A DNA stretch of 14,114 bases from CALARM01 sp964431735 (GCA_964431735.1 CAYSLJ010000176.1:1-14114), one strand, 5' to 3'. Shown: positions 6,373 through 13,984, counted from the stretch's first letter. The notes: generated by a model not told the origin, from the sequence alone. Translations and numbers: made by a program.

Positions 6373-8580
6373 ATGAAATTAAAAAAGAACCGGGCCGGTA
6401 TGGCTCTGATAAGTGTTTTATTGCTTACAGTAATGCTGTCCATGTTAACAGTTTCCATGGTATTTATAAGTACCAATCATGCCGGTATGATGGGTAATGC
6501 GGAACAGCAGATGAATGCGCTTAAAGCTGCCGAAGGCATGGCAGAATATGCTCTCTGCCAGTTGAATAAAGACCTCAACTGGTCACCAACAAGCTCTTCA
6601 CCTTCCCTGGATTTCGGAAAAGCAAAAGCCTATCTTTACTTTACATCTGCTTCTACAGAATACCTTTCCTATAACAATCTTAAAGGTAAGGACCCTGTAA
6701 CCCGTTCTGGAAATGATAAGCTTGCAGGTCAGAAAGTGCCTGCTTTTACTGCCGAACTTATCTGTAAAGGTACCTGCGGTAATGCTGTAAAATATCTGAA
6801 GGTTATTTATCTGAGAAACGATATTTACTCCTATCCTGTAATTGCCGACGGGAAGATCGTTATTGACGGAGGAAATGTTAAGATTTATGGTGATTACACA
6901 GATGCGAATAATCCCGGTGGTGGAAATATTCATTCTAACTGGATCGGAAGTGGCCCCAGTATTGAAAGAGTTTCATCTACCTGTGCCATTGATGCAAAAG
7001 GAGGAGTCGCTTCTGCTGCCGGTAAAATTGAAGGTATGGATCCAAATACAGATCCGAATGTAAATGTAACTATAAGAGAGAATCTAGAAAATGACGGAAA
7101 ACTGCCTGTTGATGAAATTAACCCTTCCGATATTATAAGCAAACATATCACCGAGAAAGCTGTTTCACCCGGTACCTATCTGATTTCACCTCTTTATTAT
7201 ATACCGAATGATCAGGCTGTAATGAAGGAAATACTGGAAAAGGCCAGGGCAAAGACAACTTTGAGCCAGGAAATGAAAGATTATTCCCTTACAAAGGTGC
7301 CAACTCCAACCAGTTTATCAGAAGCTGTTAATATGGGCAATGTAAATACATCTGGATGGAAGTCTACCAATGGTTATAATGTTAATTATAATGTTGCTAT
7401 TACCACTGTTGAAGGTGTCACCTATGATGCCAGAGAAGGTGTAATTCCTGAAGCAGAACTCGGATGGGATAAAATCAGGGTCGCATCTATTACCACTACA
7501 AGAACTATAACTGTCAGTGGTACAGAAGAACATACTCATGGCATATGGCCTTTTAAATGGAAATCAGAAGACCCTACCAGCGGTGCAGGAACTACTGTAC
7601 AGACTATTGCAGTAGACCCCGGGCTCCTTGAATTTAAACTTTCTCCCTATAACGGAAGTTTTGAAGAATACCAGCCTCCAGAATGGTTAACAGAAACAAT
7701 TAATGGCCAAAAAGCTCTTCTTGAGAGTGAACCTTTAGGTCTTGCAAAACTGGAAGGATCGGGGAAGAATTTTACAACAACAGATTATCTTCCTATAGAT
7801 GTAGATAAAAAAAAGGGTACCAATTATACTTCAGATGAACTGGGCTTGAAAACAACTGCCACTACTACAGCAGGTGAAAAAAATTCTGTAGATGTTGAAC
7901 TGGGCTTTGAGCTTACAGATGATATTTATATAAGTGGCACCCCGGGTGCCAACGATTATAAAGTTCCTCTGGATGACCTTGTAGGGACGTCCAAATCTCC
8001 GAAGATTGAAAATAATATCTTCAGAATAATGGGGTTTACCTATCAAGATAAAATAGGCGGCAAAACTTATAATCTTAACACTAAATTCAATTTGAATGAT
8101 AAGAATATTTATTCAGGTTCCCATGTAGTGCTTGGTACAGAAGTATCGGGGAAAGGTTCTATTATTTCGAAGGGTAAGATTGCATATGTATATGACGGTA
8201 TAAATAGCAATGAAATTCTTTCTATTTCAGACGATGATCTGTATATACAGACTACGAAACATGGTGAGTATAATGTAAATGGCTATCTTTATTCAAGTGA
8301 TGATGTATGTATAGAAGATTTTAAAGAAGGGGGAGCCCTTGCAGGAGCTATAAAGTCGGATGGAACCGGGGTACCTGGTGATATGTTTATAAAAGGTACT
8401 TTACTGGGCATGAATTCACATAAAGATACAGACGGAGATGCCAATAATAATGATTCCATCAGTATTAAAGGGGAAAGAGATAAGATTTTTATCCATGACT
8501 CCAGCGGATGGCGCAGACTGGCTGATGTAAGACCCGATGGTTTCTCTGTCAGAATCGGAAGCTGGTTTGAATTGAATTAG
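6373..8580 (+). CDS. Giant PilX/GspK-like prepilin, cassette A
   Basis: 735 aa; ATG 6373 follows AGGAGG (6358-6363). The N-terminus has a prepilin-like signal NRAG|MALISVLLLTVMLSM with Ser, not Glu, at mature position 5. The PilX-type segment that follows is MMGNAEQQMNALKAAEGMAEYAL (read here in pieces, residues ~39-61). PilX/GspK proteins are usually well under half this size. The extra mass is beta-rich, with a conserved block at ~154-225 (DGGNVKIYGDY, GGVASAAGKI) and a C-terminal block at ~510-735 (GSIISKGKIAYVYDG, YNVNGYLYSSDDV), suggesting a beta-solenoid or adhesin-like head. Residues 685-694 (DTDGDANNND) look like a calcium-binding loop. Loss of Glu5 and last place in an I-J-K-like order suggest the distal tip subunit. 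This role is inferred. Confidence 0.85.
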   Translation: MKLKKNRAGMALISVLLLTVMLSMLTVSMVFISTNHAGMMGNAEQQMNALKAAEGMAEYALCQLNKDLNWSPTSSSPSLDFGKAKAYLYFTSASTEYLSYNNLKGKDPVTRSGNDKLAGQKVPAFTAELICKGTCGNAVKYLKVIYLRNDIYSYPVIADGKIVIDGGNVKIYGDYTDANNPGGGNIHSNWIGSGPSIERVSSTCAIDAKGGVASAAGKIEGMDPNTDPNVNVTIRENLENDGKLPVDEINPSDIISKHITEKAVSPGTYLISPLYYIPNDQAVMKEILEKARAKTTLSQEMKDYSLTKVPTPTSLSEAVNMGNVNTSGWKSTNGYNVNYNVAITTVEGVTYDAREGVIPEAELGWDKIRVASITTTRTITVSGTEEHTHGIWPFKWKSEDPTSGAGTTVQTIAVDPGLLEFKLSPYNGSFEEYQPPEWLTETINGQKALLESEPLGLAKLEGSGKNFTTTDYLPIDVDKKKGTNYTSDELGLKTTATTTAGEKNSVDVELGFELTDDIYISGTPGANDYKVPLDDLVGTSKSPKIENNIFRIMGFTYQDKIGGKTYNLNTKFNLNDKNIYSGSHVVLGTEVSGKGSIISKGKIAYVYDGINSNEILSISDDDLYIQTTKHGEYNVNGYLYSSDDVCIEDFKEGGALAGAIKSDGTGVPGDMFIKGTLLGMNSHKDTDGDANNNDSISIKGERDKIFIHDSSGWRRLADVRPDGFSVRIGSWFELN

Positions 8581-8590
8581 TATTTGTAAT

Positions 8591-8620
8591 AAAAAAAGCG
8601 GTCGAAAGACCGCTTTTTTT
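8591..8620. terminator. Bidirectional intrinsic terminator between the pilin cassettes
   Basis: A perfect inverted repeat: seven A, then GCGGTC, a GAAA tetraloop (8604-8607), GACCGC, then seven T. Both strands give a strong GC stem with a U-tract. It ends cassette A on the plus strand and cassette B on the minus strand; the cassette B stop codon (8621-8619) overlaps its edge. Confidence 0.96.
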
Positions 8621-11015
8621 AATTAAGCTCAAACCAGCTCATTCTTCTTACACGGAAATAATCTCCTCTCATGTCTGTCAGCAGGCCCCAGCCATACGAG
8701 TTATAGGTGAATATTTTATTCTTATTGTTTGTAATTCTGATAGATTCATTCCCATGATCATCTGTTCCGCTATTATTACAGTTCAGTCCTATAATAGAGC
8801 CATTTATGTGCATATCCGGTTCAGATCTATCTGAAGAATTAATTATTACTGCTCCGGCAAGAGCACCTTCCGGGTCGAATTCCTCCAGAGATACGTCATC
8901 GTCAGAATAGAGATACCCGTTTATGTTATATTTACTGTTAGGTGTAGTCTGTATTATAAGATCGTCTTTTGCTATACATGTAATTTTACTGCTTTCAATC
9001 CCTTTATGAAGGAAGGCTATTTTACCTTTTGAAACCATAGAACCCTGACCTTCTACGTTCACTCCGAGAATTAAATTGGCATTCGAATAGATTGTATGTC
9101 CTTTCATGTCCATGGACGCGTCCACTGCATATGTTTTATTATTTATATTATATACAAAACCCATTATACGGAATATATCCTCGTCTGTTCTGGCAGCTTT
9201 TCTTGTCTCTCTTAAATCTGTATCTTCTTCAATCGGATCCAGACGTCTCGCCGTTTTATAATCATCACAGACAAGGCTGTTCAAGTCTTTTGTTATATCG
9301 TCTGAACTGGCATCGACACTGGCTATATATAAATCTTCAGTCAGAGAAAATTTACCGTCAATTACATGCATTGCTTTACCGTCTATTACAGTTTCTTTAC
9401 CTATTGTAAAATCTGAAGATATTCCATTTTCGTTATAACCTGACGGATAAAATCTGGCTACTTTACAGTCAGTATCCAGCTGAGCGAGTCCTATATCTTC
9501 TGTCCCTTCAATCAGACCATCTTTTATAAAACTGGCAAGCAGAGGCTGTACATCAACCGATATAGTACTGTAGGCGCCTTCGTTTTCTTTATAGTCTCCC
9601 GTATTGGGATCATACGTTCCTTCACTTTCTGCCGCCTCGTCAGCATAGGTATATTCCGGTTCAACTGTGGTTGCCCAGTATATGATATTATAGGGAGACA
9701 GTGTAAATGTGGAACTTGAAACACCAAGCTGGGAAGGACTGTATTCCCTGGAAACAGACCCTGAAGCACTTTCCGGTCTGGTCACAGTTTCATACCATGA
9801 GTGTTGATTGCCATATTCATCTACAGAGGTTCTGAGTTCGTTGTGTACACTTGTACCTGTTATTTTGAGTGATACGCCTGCAGTTATCTTTGTTCCTTTT
9901 ATCGTATCCCATCCTCTGGGGCCATAGTCTGGATCGGTATTTTTTTCTCTTATATCCTTTGTTACTCCTTCTACATCTGTATATCTGACATGATAAGTAG
10001 TTTTGACGTTTACGGTGTTCCATCCATTTGTTTTACTTTTTACCATGTCATGAATTGCGCTCTTAAAATCGGAGCTCCTTTTTGCCGCCCCTAGCAGTGG
10101 TTTTTCCAGATATGTAGTGTTCATAATTTTAAGCATTTTTGACCTGTCATCCGGTATGTAGAGGAGGGGAGTAATAAGAAATGTTCCTGAACCTATTTTA
10201 GATGTACTGCCTCCCGATGCATCCATGATTTTATCAGGAGCCATAATTTTATTGTTTATATCCATTTTTTCAAAATCTACAAGCCCATATTTTCCGAGAT
10301 TTTCTTTTATTCGCAATTTATTCGGGTCATCCCGGTTCAATGCAATTTTACCTGCAGCAGATGCAATGCCTCCATGGGCATTTACTATATCCAGGTTATT
10401 GAGCTGTTCTATACTGTTACCTTCACCGTTCCAGTTGGAATGAAAATTTCCTGGCATAATATGTGCGTCTGATGAAGAATAACCTCTGATATCTATATTT
10501 CCACTGCCGTCAAATATTATTTTTCCCTGTGAATTAAGTGAATATGGATATACGTCATCTCTTACAAAAATAACCTTTACATATTTTACAGTTCTTCCTG
10601 CCTGACCTTTACATATAATTTCTGCAGAGTAGGCAGGGATTGTTCCGTTATTAAGTACTGTATCTCCTGTATCGCCTCTTTTTACACATGTCGGAGATGT
10701 CAGGTTATTATAAGAGCGATATTCATTCCCTGTAAAGGTTATACTTCCTGTCGCCCCTTCCAGAGATATGGTCATATTATCTTTCGGATCTGTTCCTCCC
10801 ATACCCCATTTCGGATTTTTGTTAAGCTCTGCCAGAGCACATTCTGCCACTGCTTCTGCTGCTTCGAGAGCTCTTGTCTTATCTTCTACATTTCCCATCA
10901 TCTGTAAATAATTTGTGCTTATAAAAACCATTGATATTGTAAACATTGCTATAAGGGCTGTAAGCATCAGCACTGTAACCATTGCGATACCATTATTATT
11001 TTTTATAAAATTCAT
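8619..11015 (-). CDS. Giant PilX/GspK-like prepilin, cassette B
   Basis: 798 aa from ATG 11015, preceded by AGGGGGA (11029-11023). A TTG seven codons earlier would read through this ribosome site and is rejected. The signal is FIKNNNG|IAMVTVLMLTALIAMF, with Thr at mature position 5 instead of Glu. It is paralogous along its whole length to the cassette A protein: PilX-like EDKTRALEAAEAVAECAL, the block with NAHGGIASAAGKI near residues 155-230, the late block GSMVSKGKIAFLHKG and KYNINGYLYSDDDVSLEEF, and the shared ending SWFELN. The calcium-loop region is degenerate here (NSGTDDHGNES). A long middle segment (~330-560) differs most and contains an acidic Glu/Tyr/Asp-rich stretch. The likely role is an alternative tip subunit or adhesin of the same filament. 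Confidence 0.85.
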   Translation of the reverse strand: MNFIKNNNGIAMVTVLMLTALIAMFTISMVFISTNYLQMMGNVEDKTRALEAAEAVAECALAELNKNPKWGMGGTDPKDNMTISLEGATGSITFTGNEYRSYNNLTSPTCVKRGDTGDTVLNNGTIPAYSAEIICKGQAGRTVKYVKVIFVRDDVYPYSLNSQGKIIFDGSGNIDIRGYSSSDAHIMPGNFHSNWNGEGNSIEQLNNLDIVNAHGGIASAAGKIALNRDDPNKLRIKENLGKYGLVDFEKMDINNKIMAPDKIMDASGGSTSKIGSGTFLITPLLYIPDDRSKMLKIMNTTYLEKPLLGAAKRSSDFKSAIHDMVKSKTNGWNTVNVKTTYHVRYTDVEGVTKDIREKNTDPDYGPRGWDTIKGTKITAGVSLKITGTSVHNELRTSVDEYGNQHSWYETVTRPESASGSVSREYSPSQLGVSSSTFTLSPYNIIYWATTVEPEYTYADEAAESEGTYDPNTGDYKENEGAYSTISVDVQPLLASFIKDGLIEGTEDIGLAQLDTDCKVARFYPSGYNENGISSDFTIGKETVIDGKAMHVIDGKFSLTEDLYIASVDASSDDITKDLNSLVCDDYKTARRLDPIEEDTDLRETRKAARTDEDIFRIMGFVYNINNKTYAVDASMDMKGHTIYSNANLILGVNVEGQGSMVSKGKIAFLHKGIESSKITCIAKDDLIIQTTPNSKYNINGYLYSDDDVSLEEFDPEGALAGAVIINSSDRSEPDMHINGSIIGLNCNNSGTDDHGNESIRITNNKNKIFTYNSYGWGLLTDMRGDYFRVRRMSWFELN

Positions 11016-11046
11016 AAATGTGTCCCCCTTTTGCAAAATTTAAGAG

Positions 11047-11100
11047 CACAGGAATTTTCATTTTTGTTGCCGCAAAATAAAGCTTTATATAAAACCTGTG
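11047..11100. other. Nested inverted repeats between cassette B genes 2 and 3
   Basis: CACAGG-AA-TTTT (11047-11058) pairs with AAAACCTGTG (11091-11100), with a 2-nt bulge. Inside are TTTTG/CAAAA (11062-11077) and the perfect 12-bp palindrome ATAAAGCTTTAT (11077-11088). The RNA of the 108-bp gap could fold into a branched structure. The matching gap in cassette A is only 26 bp and lacks this, so it may tune expression of the giant pilin gene. Function is unproven. Confidence 0.4.
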
Positions 11101-11123
11101 TAGATGCAATTTATCTAAATAAT

Positions 11124-11795
11124 TTAATTTTTCGGTTCTACAGAAGCCTGCATCTCACCGAGTTCTACTCCTTTATTTTCTGCCGTTCCTGATACTGAAT
11201 ACCGGGATATATCCTGATTGGGATTTTTATGCTGTTTTGTTTGCAATTTACGGCATAAAAATTTTATATTCACAATATTGTCTTTAACATCTATATTAAA
11301 TTTTTCCACATTGGCCAGTACTGCTTTATGTTTCGGTGTAGCCGAATTATCGTCAGGAGAGGTCATATCATCAATGACAGGTATGTAAATCTGCGGAGAC
11401 GTCCTCTGGGGATGGTCCATGTAATGACGATATAATCTGTCATTATTTTTATAATAGATGATATATCCGTTCCAGTACGGAATACCTGTTTCAGTCTGAT
11501 TGTATGTATATTCTCCGTTAAGTACGGGAGTTTCAAAACATACAGACTGACAGTTCGGATCGATAATTACGGAACTCAATGAGGACATAGATAGTTCTCT
11601 GACCATTCTTCTGAGTACTATTTCTCCGTTTCCCTGAAGATCCGATCTTCTATGTCCTATGTTCCATCCTTTAAGTCCTGCATCCAGAATAGTATAAACA
11701 GCCAGCATTATAAAAGAATACAGTACAATAACAACTCCCAGTTCAAGCAGGGTAAATCCCTTCAAACTGAATTTAAAACTATATTTCATTTTCAT
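11124..11795 (-). CDS. GspJ/PilW-like minor prepilin, cassette B
   Basis: 223 aa. The start is ATG 11795, with GAGG 7 nt upstream; the next Met (11789) would be too far from it. It has a longer 13-residue leader, then the signal LKG|FTLLELGVVIVLYSF with Glu at mature position 5 (Glu18) and one N-terminal membrane helix. It is collinear with the cassette A gene: YTILDAGLKGWNIG, then VLNGEYTYNQ followed by PYWNGYIIYY, and the ending RYSVSGTAENKGVELGEMQA. It should be processed by prepilin peptidase and join the tip complex with its two cassette neighbours. The gap upstream of it (11796-11977) is unusual: it contains a decayed second copy of this gene's own 5' end and an inverted-repeat element. 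Confidence 0.88.
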   Translation of the reverse strand: MKMKYSFKFSLKGFTLLELGVVIVLYSFIMLAVYTILDAGLKGWNIGHRRSDLQGNGEIVLRRMVRELSMSSLSSVIIDPNCQSVCFETPVLNGEYTYNQTETGIPYWNGYIIYYKNNDRLYRHYMDHPQRTSPQIYIPVIDDMTSPDDNSATPKHKAVLANVEKFNIDVKDNIVNIKFLCRKLQTKQHKNPNQDISRYSVSGTAENKGVELGEMQASVEPKN

Positions 11796-11806
11796 TTTTT
11801 AACCTC

Positions 11807-11871
11807 ATAAAAAAATATAATACTATGACATCTCCCGGCTCAAGCAGAGTAAATTCATTTATATTTAATTT
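11807..11871 (-). pseudogene. Decayed copy of a prepilin 5' end
   Basis: Read on the minus strand, 11871-11807 aligns without gaps to 11774-11710, the start of the adjacent GspJ-like gene. I count 50 of 65 matching bases. In the matching frame it reads KLNINEFTLLEPGDVIVLYF, keeping the FTLLE prepilin core but with Pro and Asp in the helix. No in-frame ATG or ribosome site precedes it. It abuts the real gene's ribosome-binding site, so it looks like an old tandem duplication that has decayed. Confidence 0.7.
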
Positions 11872-11872
11872 A

Positions 11873-11971
11873 CTGACATGAGCATAAGCATGTAATAAAA
11901 GTTTTCCTTTTGTCACGCTTTACCCGTTACGCGCCACGATAGCATATATGTTTTATTTATGCTCATCTCAG
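11873..11971. repeat. Heptad array 4 inside a 15-bp inverted repeat
   Basis: CTGACATGAGCATAA (11873-11887) and TTATGCTCATCTCAG (11957-11971) are inverted copies with one mismatch. The match continues imperfectly outward to about 11865 and 11981. Between them lies the heptad array GTCAC, GCTTTAC, CCGTTAC, GCGCCAC (11912-11937). The layout parallels the element at 2026-2079, whose ends also begin ATGAG. It sits between cassette B genes 1 and 2, reaching the stop codon of gene 1. It could be a MITE-like repeat or an RNA hairpin controlling the operon. No transposase is present and no target-site duplication is clear. Confidence 0.65.
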
Positions 11972-11977
11972 TCAAAA

Positions 11978-12502
11978 TTAATGTAAAGGCCAATTTTTTC
12001 CTCTTGAAACGATACTTTCCAATACAACTTTTTGAGGCCCTACTCTTTCTTCTTCCCACGTTACTTCTACTCTGATTTTTTTAAGCCATAAATCATAATA
12101 TACCATGGAAAGTGTATAGTAATAATCTGTAGAACCTGTTACTGTAACTGTGCCTTCGGCTTTTAAAGACACAGGCGCCGGGTCAGGCCATATGGTATAC
12201 AGAGTACTGTCTCCTGCAACCGAATTATCATCAATTGTAACTGTTTTGACCGATGTATCTCCATCTGTGATGATTTTTCTTAATTCGTCACCTGTTATTT
12301 TAGTTCCCTGAACTGCATTCATAAGCCTTCTGACCTGTACAATTTTTTTATCTGCAATATTAAAAGCATCGGTTCTTAAACGCCCTTTATTAATAGCATT
12401 CAGGCCGTAAACAAATACGCCGCAGAGCATGGTAAGCAAAACGCCTGATAATCCTGTTGCAATAACTATCTCACTGAGACTGAAACCTTTTTCCCTTTTT
12501 AT
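11978..12502 (-). CDS. GspI/PilV-like minor prepilin, cassette B, with AUA start
   Basis: 174 aa if started at ATA 12502. The signal is KREKG|FSLSEIVIATGLSGVLL, cleaved after Gly6, with Glu at mature position 5 and a hydrophobic helix. GGAGG (12514-12510) lies 7 nt before ATA. No ATG, GTG or TTG is in frame between that site and the prepilin motif. The first in-frame candidate, TTG at 12439, comes after the signal and most of the helix. The nearby out-of-frame GTG soon meets TAA. It is paralogous to the first gene of cassette A (MLCGVFVYGL and the C-terminal KKIRVEVTWEEE). The role is an I/V-type minor pilin in a tip complex. A 182-bp gap separates it from the next gene, against 19 bp in cassette A. 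Confidence 0.83.
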   Translation of the reverse strand: MKREKGFSLSEIVIATGLSGVLLTMLCGVFVYGLNAINKGRLRTDAFNIADKKIVQVRRLMNAVQGTKITGDELRKIITDGDTSVKTVTIDDNSVAGDSTLYTIWPDPAPVSLKAEGTVTVTGSTDYYYTLSMVYYDLWLKKIRVEVTWEEERVGPQKVVLESIVSRGKNWPLH

Positions 12503-12526
12503 AGTTCCACCTCCAGAAATAAATTT

Positions 12527-12532
12527 ATTATA
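12527..12532 (-). promoter_or_regulatory. Candidate -10 box close to cassette B
   Basis: A perfect TATAAT on the minus strand (12532-12527). Transcription would start near 12520, giving a very short leader that still holds the GGAGG site. The -35 at proper spacing (TTCTAA) is poor, so this is only one of two candidates. Confidence 0.3.
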
Positions 12533-12566
12533 GTTACTTTCATAACTTATTAGAAATTAAGTGCTT

Positions 12567-12594
12567 CGTGACGCGTGACGCATTAAGCGTTACG
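12567..12594. repeat. Heptad array 5: CGTGACG units upstream of cassette B
   Basis: The units are CGTGACG, CGTGACG, CATTAAG, CGTTACG. The array lies between the two candidate cassette B promoters and divergently from the transporter gene. Loose inverted sequences flank it (ATAAC and AAATTA on the left, TAATTTGTTAT on the right), much weaker than those of the elements at 2026 and 11873. Confidence 0.8.
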
Positions 12595-12639
12595 CGAGGA
12601 TTATCTGTAATTTGTTATAAACTACACTGTATATTACGA

Positions 12640-12645
12640 ATTATA
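12640..12645 (-). promoter_or_regulatory. Candidate extended -10 for cassette B
   Basis: Minus-strand TGTTATAAT (TATAAT at 12645-12640 with the TGn extension), the same form as in the cassette A promoter (TGTTATAAT at 5060-5068). A good -35 is absent. If used, the leader would be about 130 nt and include heptad array 5. Confidence 0.35.
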
Positions 12646-12692
12646 ACATATTTTTTATATTTTATATAGATGCAATTTTTTTTATATCCCTA

Positions 12693-12720
12693 TTGATTTT
12701 TTGTTATTTTGTGGTACAAT
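12693..12720 (+). promoter_or_regulatory. Promoter of the MFS transporter gene (extended -10)
   Basis: TTGATT (12693-12698), a 16-bp spacer and TACAAT (12715-12720), with TGG directly before the -10. Transcription would start near 12727, about 25 nt before ATG 12752. This rules out an upstream in-frame TTG at 12701 as the start codon. Confidence 0.65.
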
Positions 12721-12751
12721 ACGATATTTACTTTTTGTACAGGTAGAAATT

Positions 12752-13984
12752 ATGATTCATATAAATCAGTTTCCGGAACATATGAGAAGAAATTACCTGA
12801 TTGATTCCATAGCAGGTATTTTCTGGGGATTATTGCAGGGACTGGTTATTGCTTTTACAGGTGTAATATTGAGGCGTCTTCATGGCGGTCCTCTTCTGGT
12901 AGCTTTTATTGCCCTGGGCCCATGTATAGCAAATTTAACCACTCTCTTCTGGGGTTATATGTCTACAGGGAGAAATAAACTTTTATGGTGTGTTGTACCG
13001 ACAGTTTTTTCAAGAGGTATTTTGATTTTTACTTTTTTTATAGAAGATCCTTTTATACTTACCATATTATTCTATATTTATTTTCTGGGTGAAGCAGTTT
13101 CCGTTTCTCCTTACAGTGCCGTTATGAAAGGTGTTTATCCCGATAATTACAGAAGCCAGGCTATGGGATATGTACGTGCCCTGGCTATTATATCCACCCT
13201 TGTCGGTGCCGCTGCGGGAGGAACATTACTGGATATGGGAGGGTTTTACAGTTATAAGCTGGTTTTTCCTGTTGGAGGAATGATGGGAGTGATTTCTTCC
13301 CTGATTTTTAGCAGATTAACCATTATTTCTACAAATGGAAACGGTGAGAATTCCCTTCACGAATTAAAGGCAGTATCAAAGAGTTTGAAGAATATTCTTA
13401 CAAGCCCTGTGCTTTTGTATCTTTATTCTGTAGAATTTATCATAGGCCTTGCAAATCTCATAGGTATAGGAGTATATCCACTGTTTCAGGTAGATATATT
13501 GAAACTCTCCAACTCTGCCGTAGGACTCCTGAGCGTTATGAGTTCCGCAGGAGGTATAATATTTCTGTATATATGGGGACGCATTAATGTAGGAAGAGTC
13601 AATTTTTCATCCTTCAAAATCGTTCTTTCCATGGTGCCCTTTATTTCGCTTTTATATATAGTGGCACATAATATATATCCACTCTGTATGGCTTCTTTTA
13701 TTGCAGGCATGTGCTGGAATGCATGGGATATACTCTTTATGAATTATCTGCTTCAGAGCACAGGGAATGACAATATAGGTAAAAGTTATGTATGTGTCCG
13801 CTATACTCTTATGGGTATAAGAAGTTTGATGGCTCCTCTTCTTATAAAACTTTGCGGAAATGTAATAATAAGCCTCTATCTTGCTACAGGTCTTGCTTTT
13901 CTCGGTATAATACTTATGATAAGATTACAGGGCAGAGATGTGGCAAGAGAACTGCGTAAGACAGAGATCCTGTTGAATCAGTAA
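12752..13984 (+). CDS. Major facilitator superfamily transporter
   Basis: 410 aa from ATG 12752, with a weak AGGT site 7 nt upstream. The protein is almost entirely hydrophobic, with about 12 membrane helices (roughly 16-40, 48-70, 77-97, 100-120, 138-160, 168-190, 222-246, 255-275, 287-305, 307-332, 350-367, 370-391). A polar cytoplasmic loop (~191-215) separates the two six-helix halves. GYMSTGRNKLL (68-78) is a degenerate motif A between helices 2 and 3, a position typical of MFS proteins. It should be a secondary transporter in the inner membrane. No substrate can be assigned. It is a single gene, divergent from pilin cassette B, with its own promoter and no obvious link to the pilins. 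Confidence 0.88.
   Translation: MIHINQFPEHMRRNYLIDSIAGIFWGLLQGLVIAFTGVILRRLHGGPLLVAFIALGPCIANLTTLFWGYMSTGRNKLLWCVVPTVFSRGILIFTFFIEDPFILTILFYIYFLGEAVSVSPYSAVMKGVYPDNYRSQAMGYVRALAIISTLVGAAAGGTLLDMGGFYSYKLVFPVGGMMGVISSLIFSRLTIISTNGNGENSLHELKAVSKSLKNILTSPVLLYLYSVEFIIGLANLIGIGVYPLFQVDILKLSNSAVGLLSVMSSAGGIIFLYIWGRINVGRVNFSSFKIVLSMVPFISLLYIVAHNIYPLCMASFIAGMCWNAWDILFMNYLLQSTGNDNIGKSYVCVRYTLMGIRSLMAPLLIKLCGNVIISLYLATGLAFLGIILMIRLQGRDVARELRKTEILLNQ

Noticed and set aside
9092..9409. Plus-strand 105-codon frame inside the cassette B giant pilin gene
   Set aside because: It is antisense to a clearly coding frame, with no ribosome site or recognisable protein; a shadow frame.
11016..11036. Seven-codon extension of the cassette B giant pilin from TTG 11036
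   Set aside because: The extension contains the AGGGGGA ribosome site of ATG 11015, and the prepilin leader from 11015 is of normal length.
11873..11971. Insertion sequence
   Set aside because: It has inverted ends but no transposase and no clear target-site duplication, so it is listed only as a repeat element.
12701..12751. Longer transporter start at TTG 12701
   Set aside because: It overlaps the -35 to -10 region of the gene's own promoter and has no ribosome site; ATG 12752 fits better.
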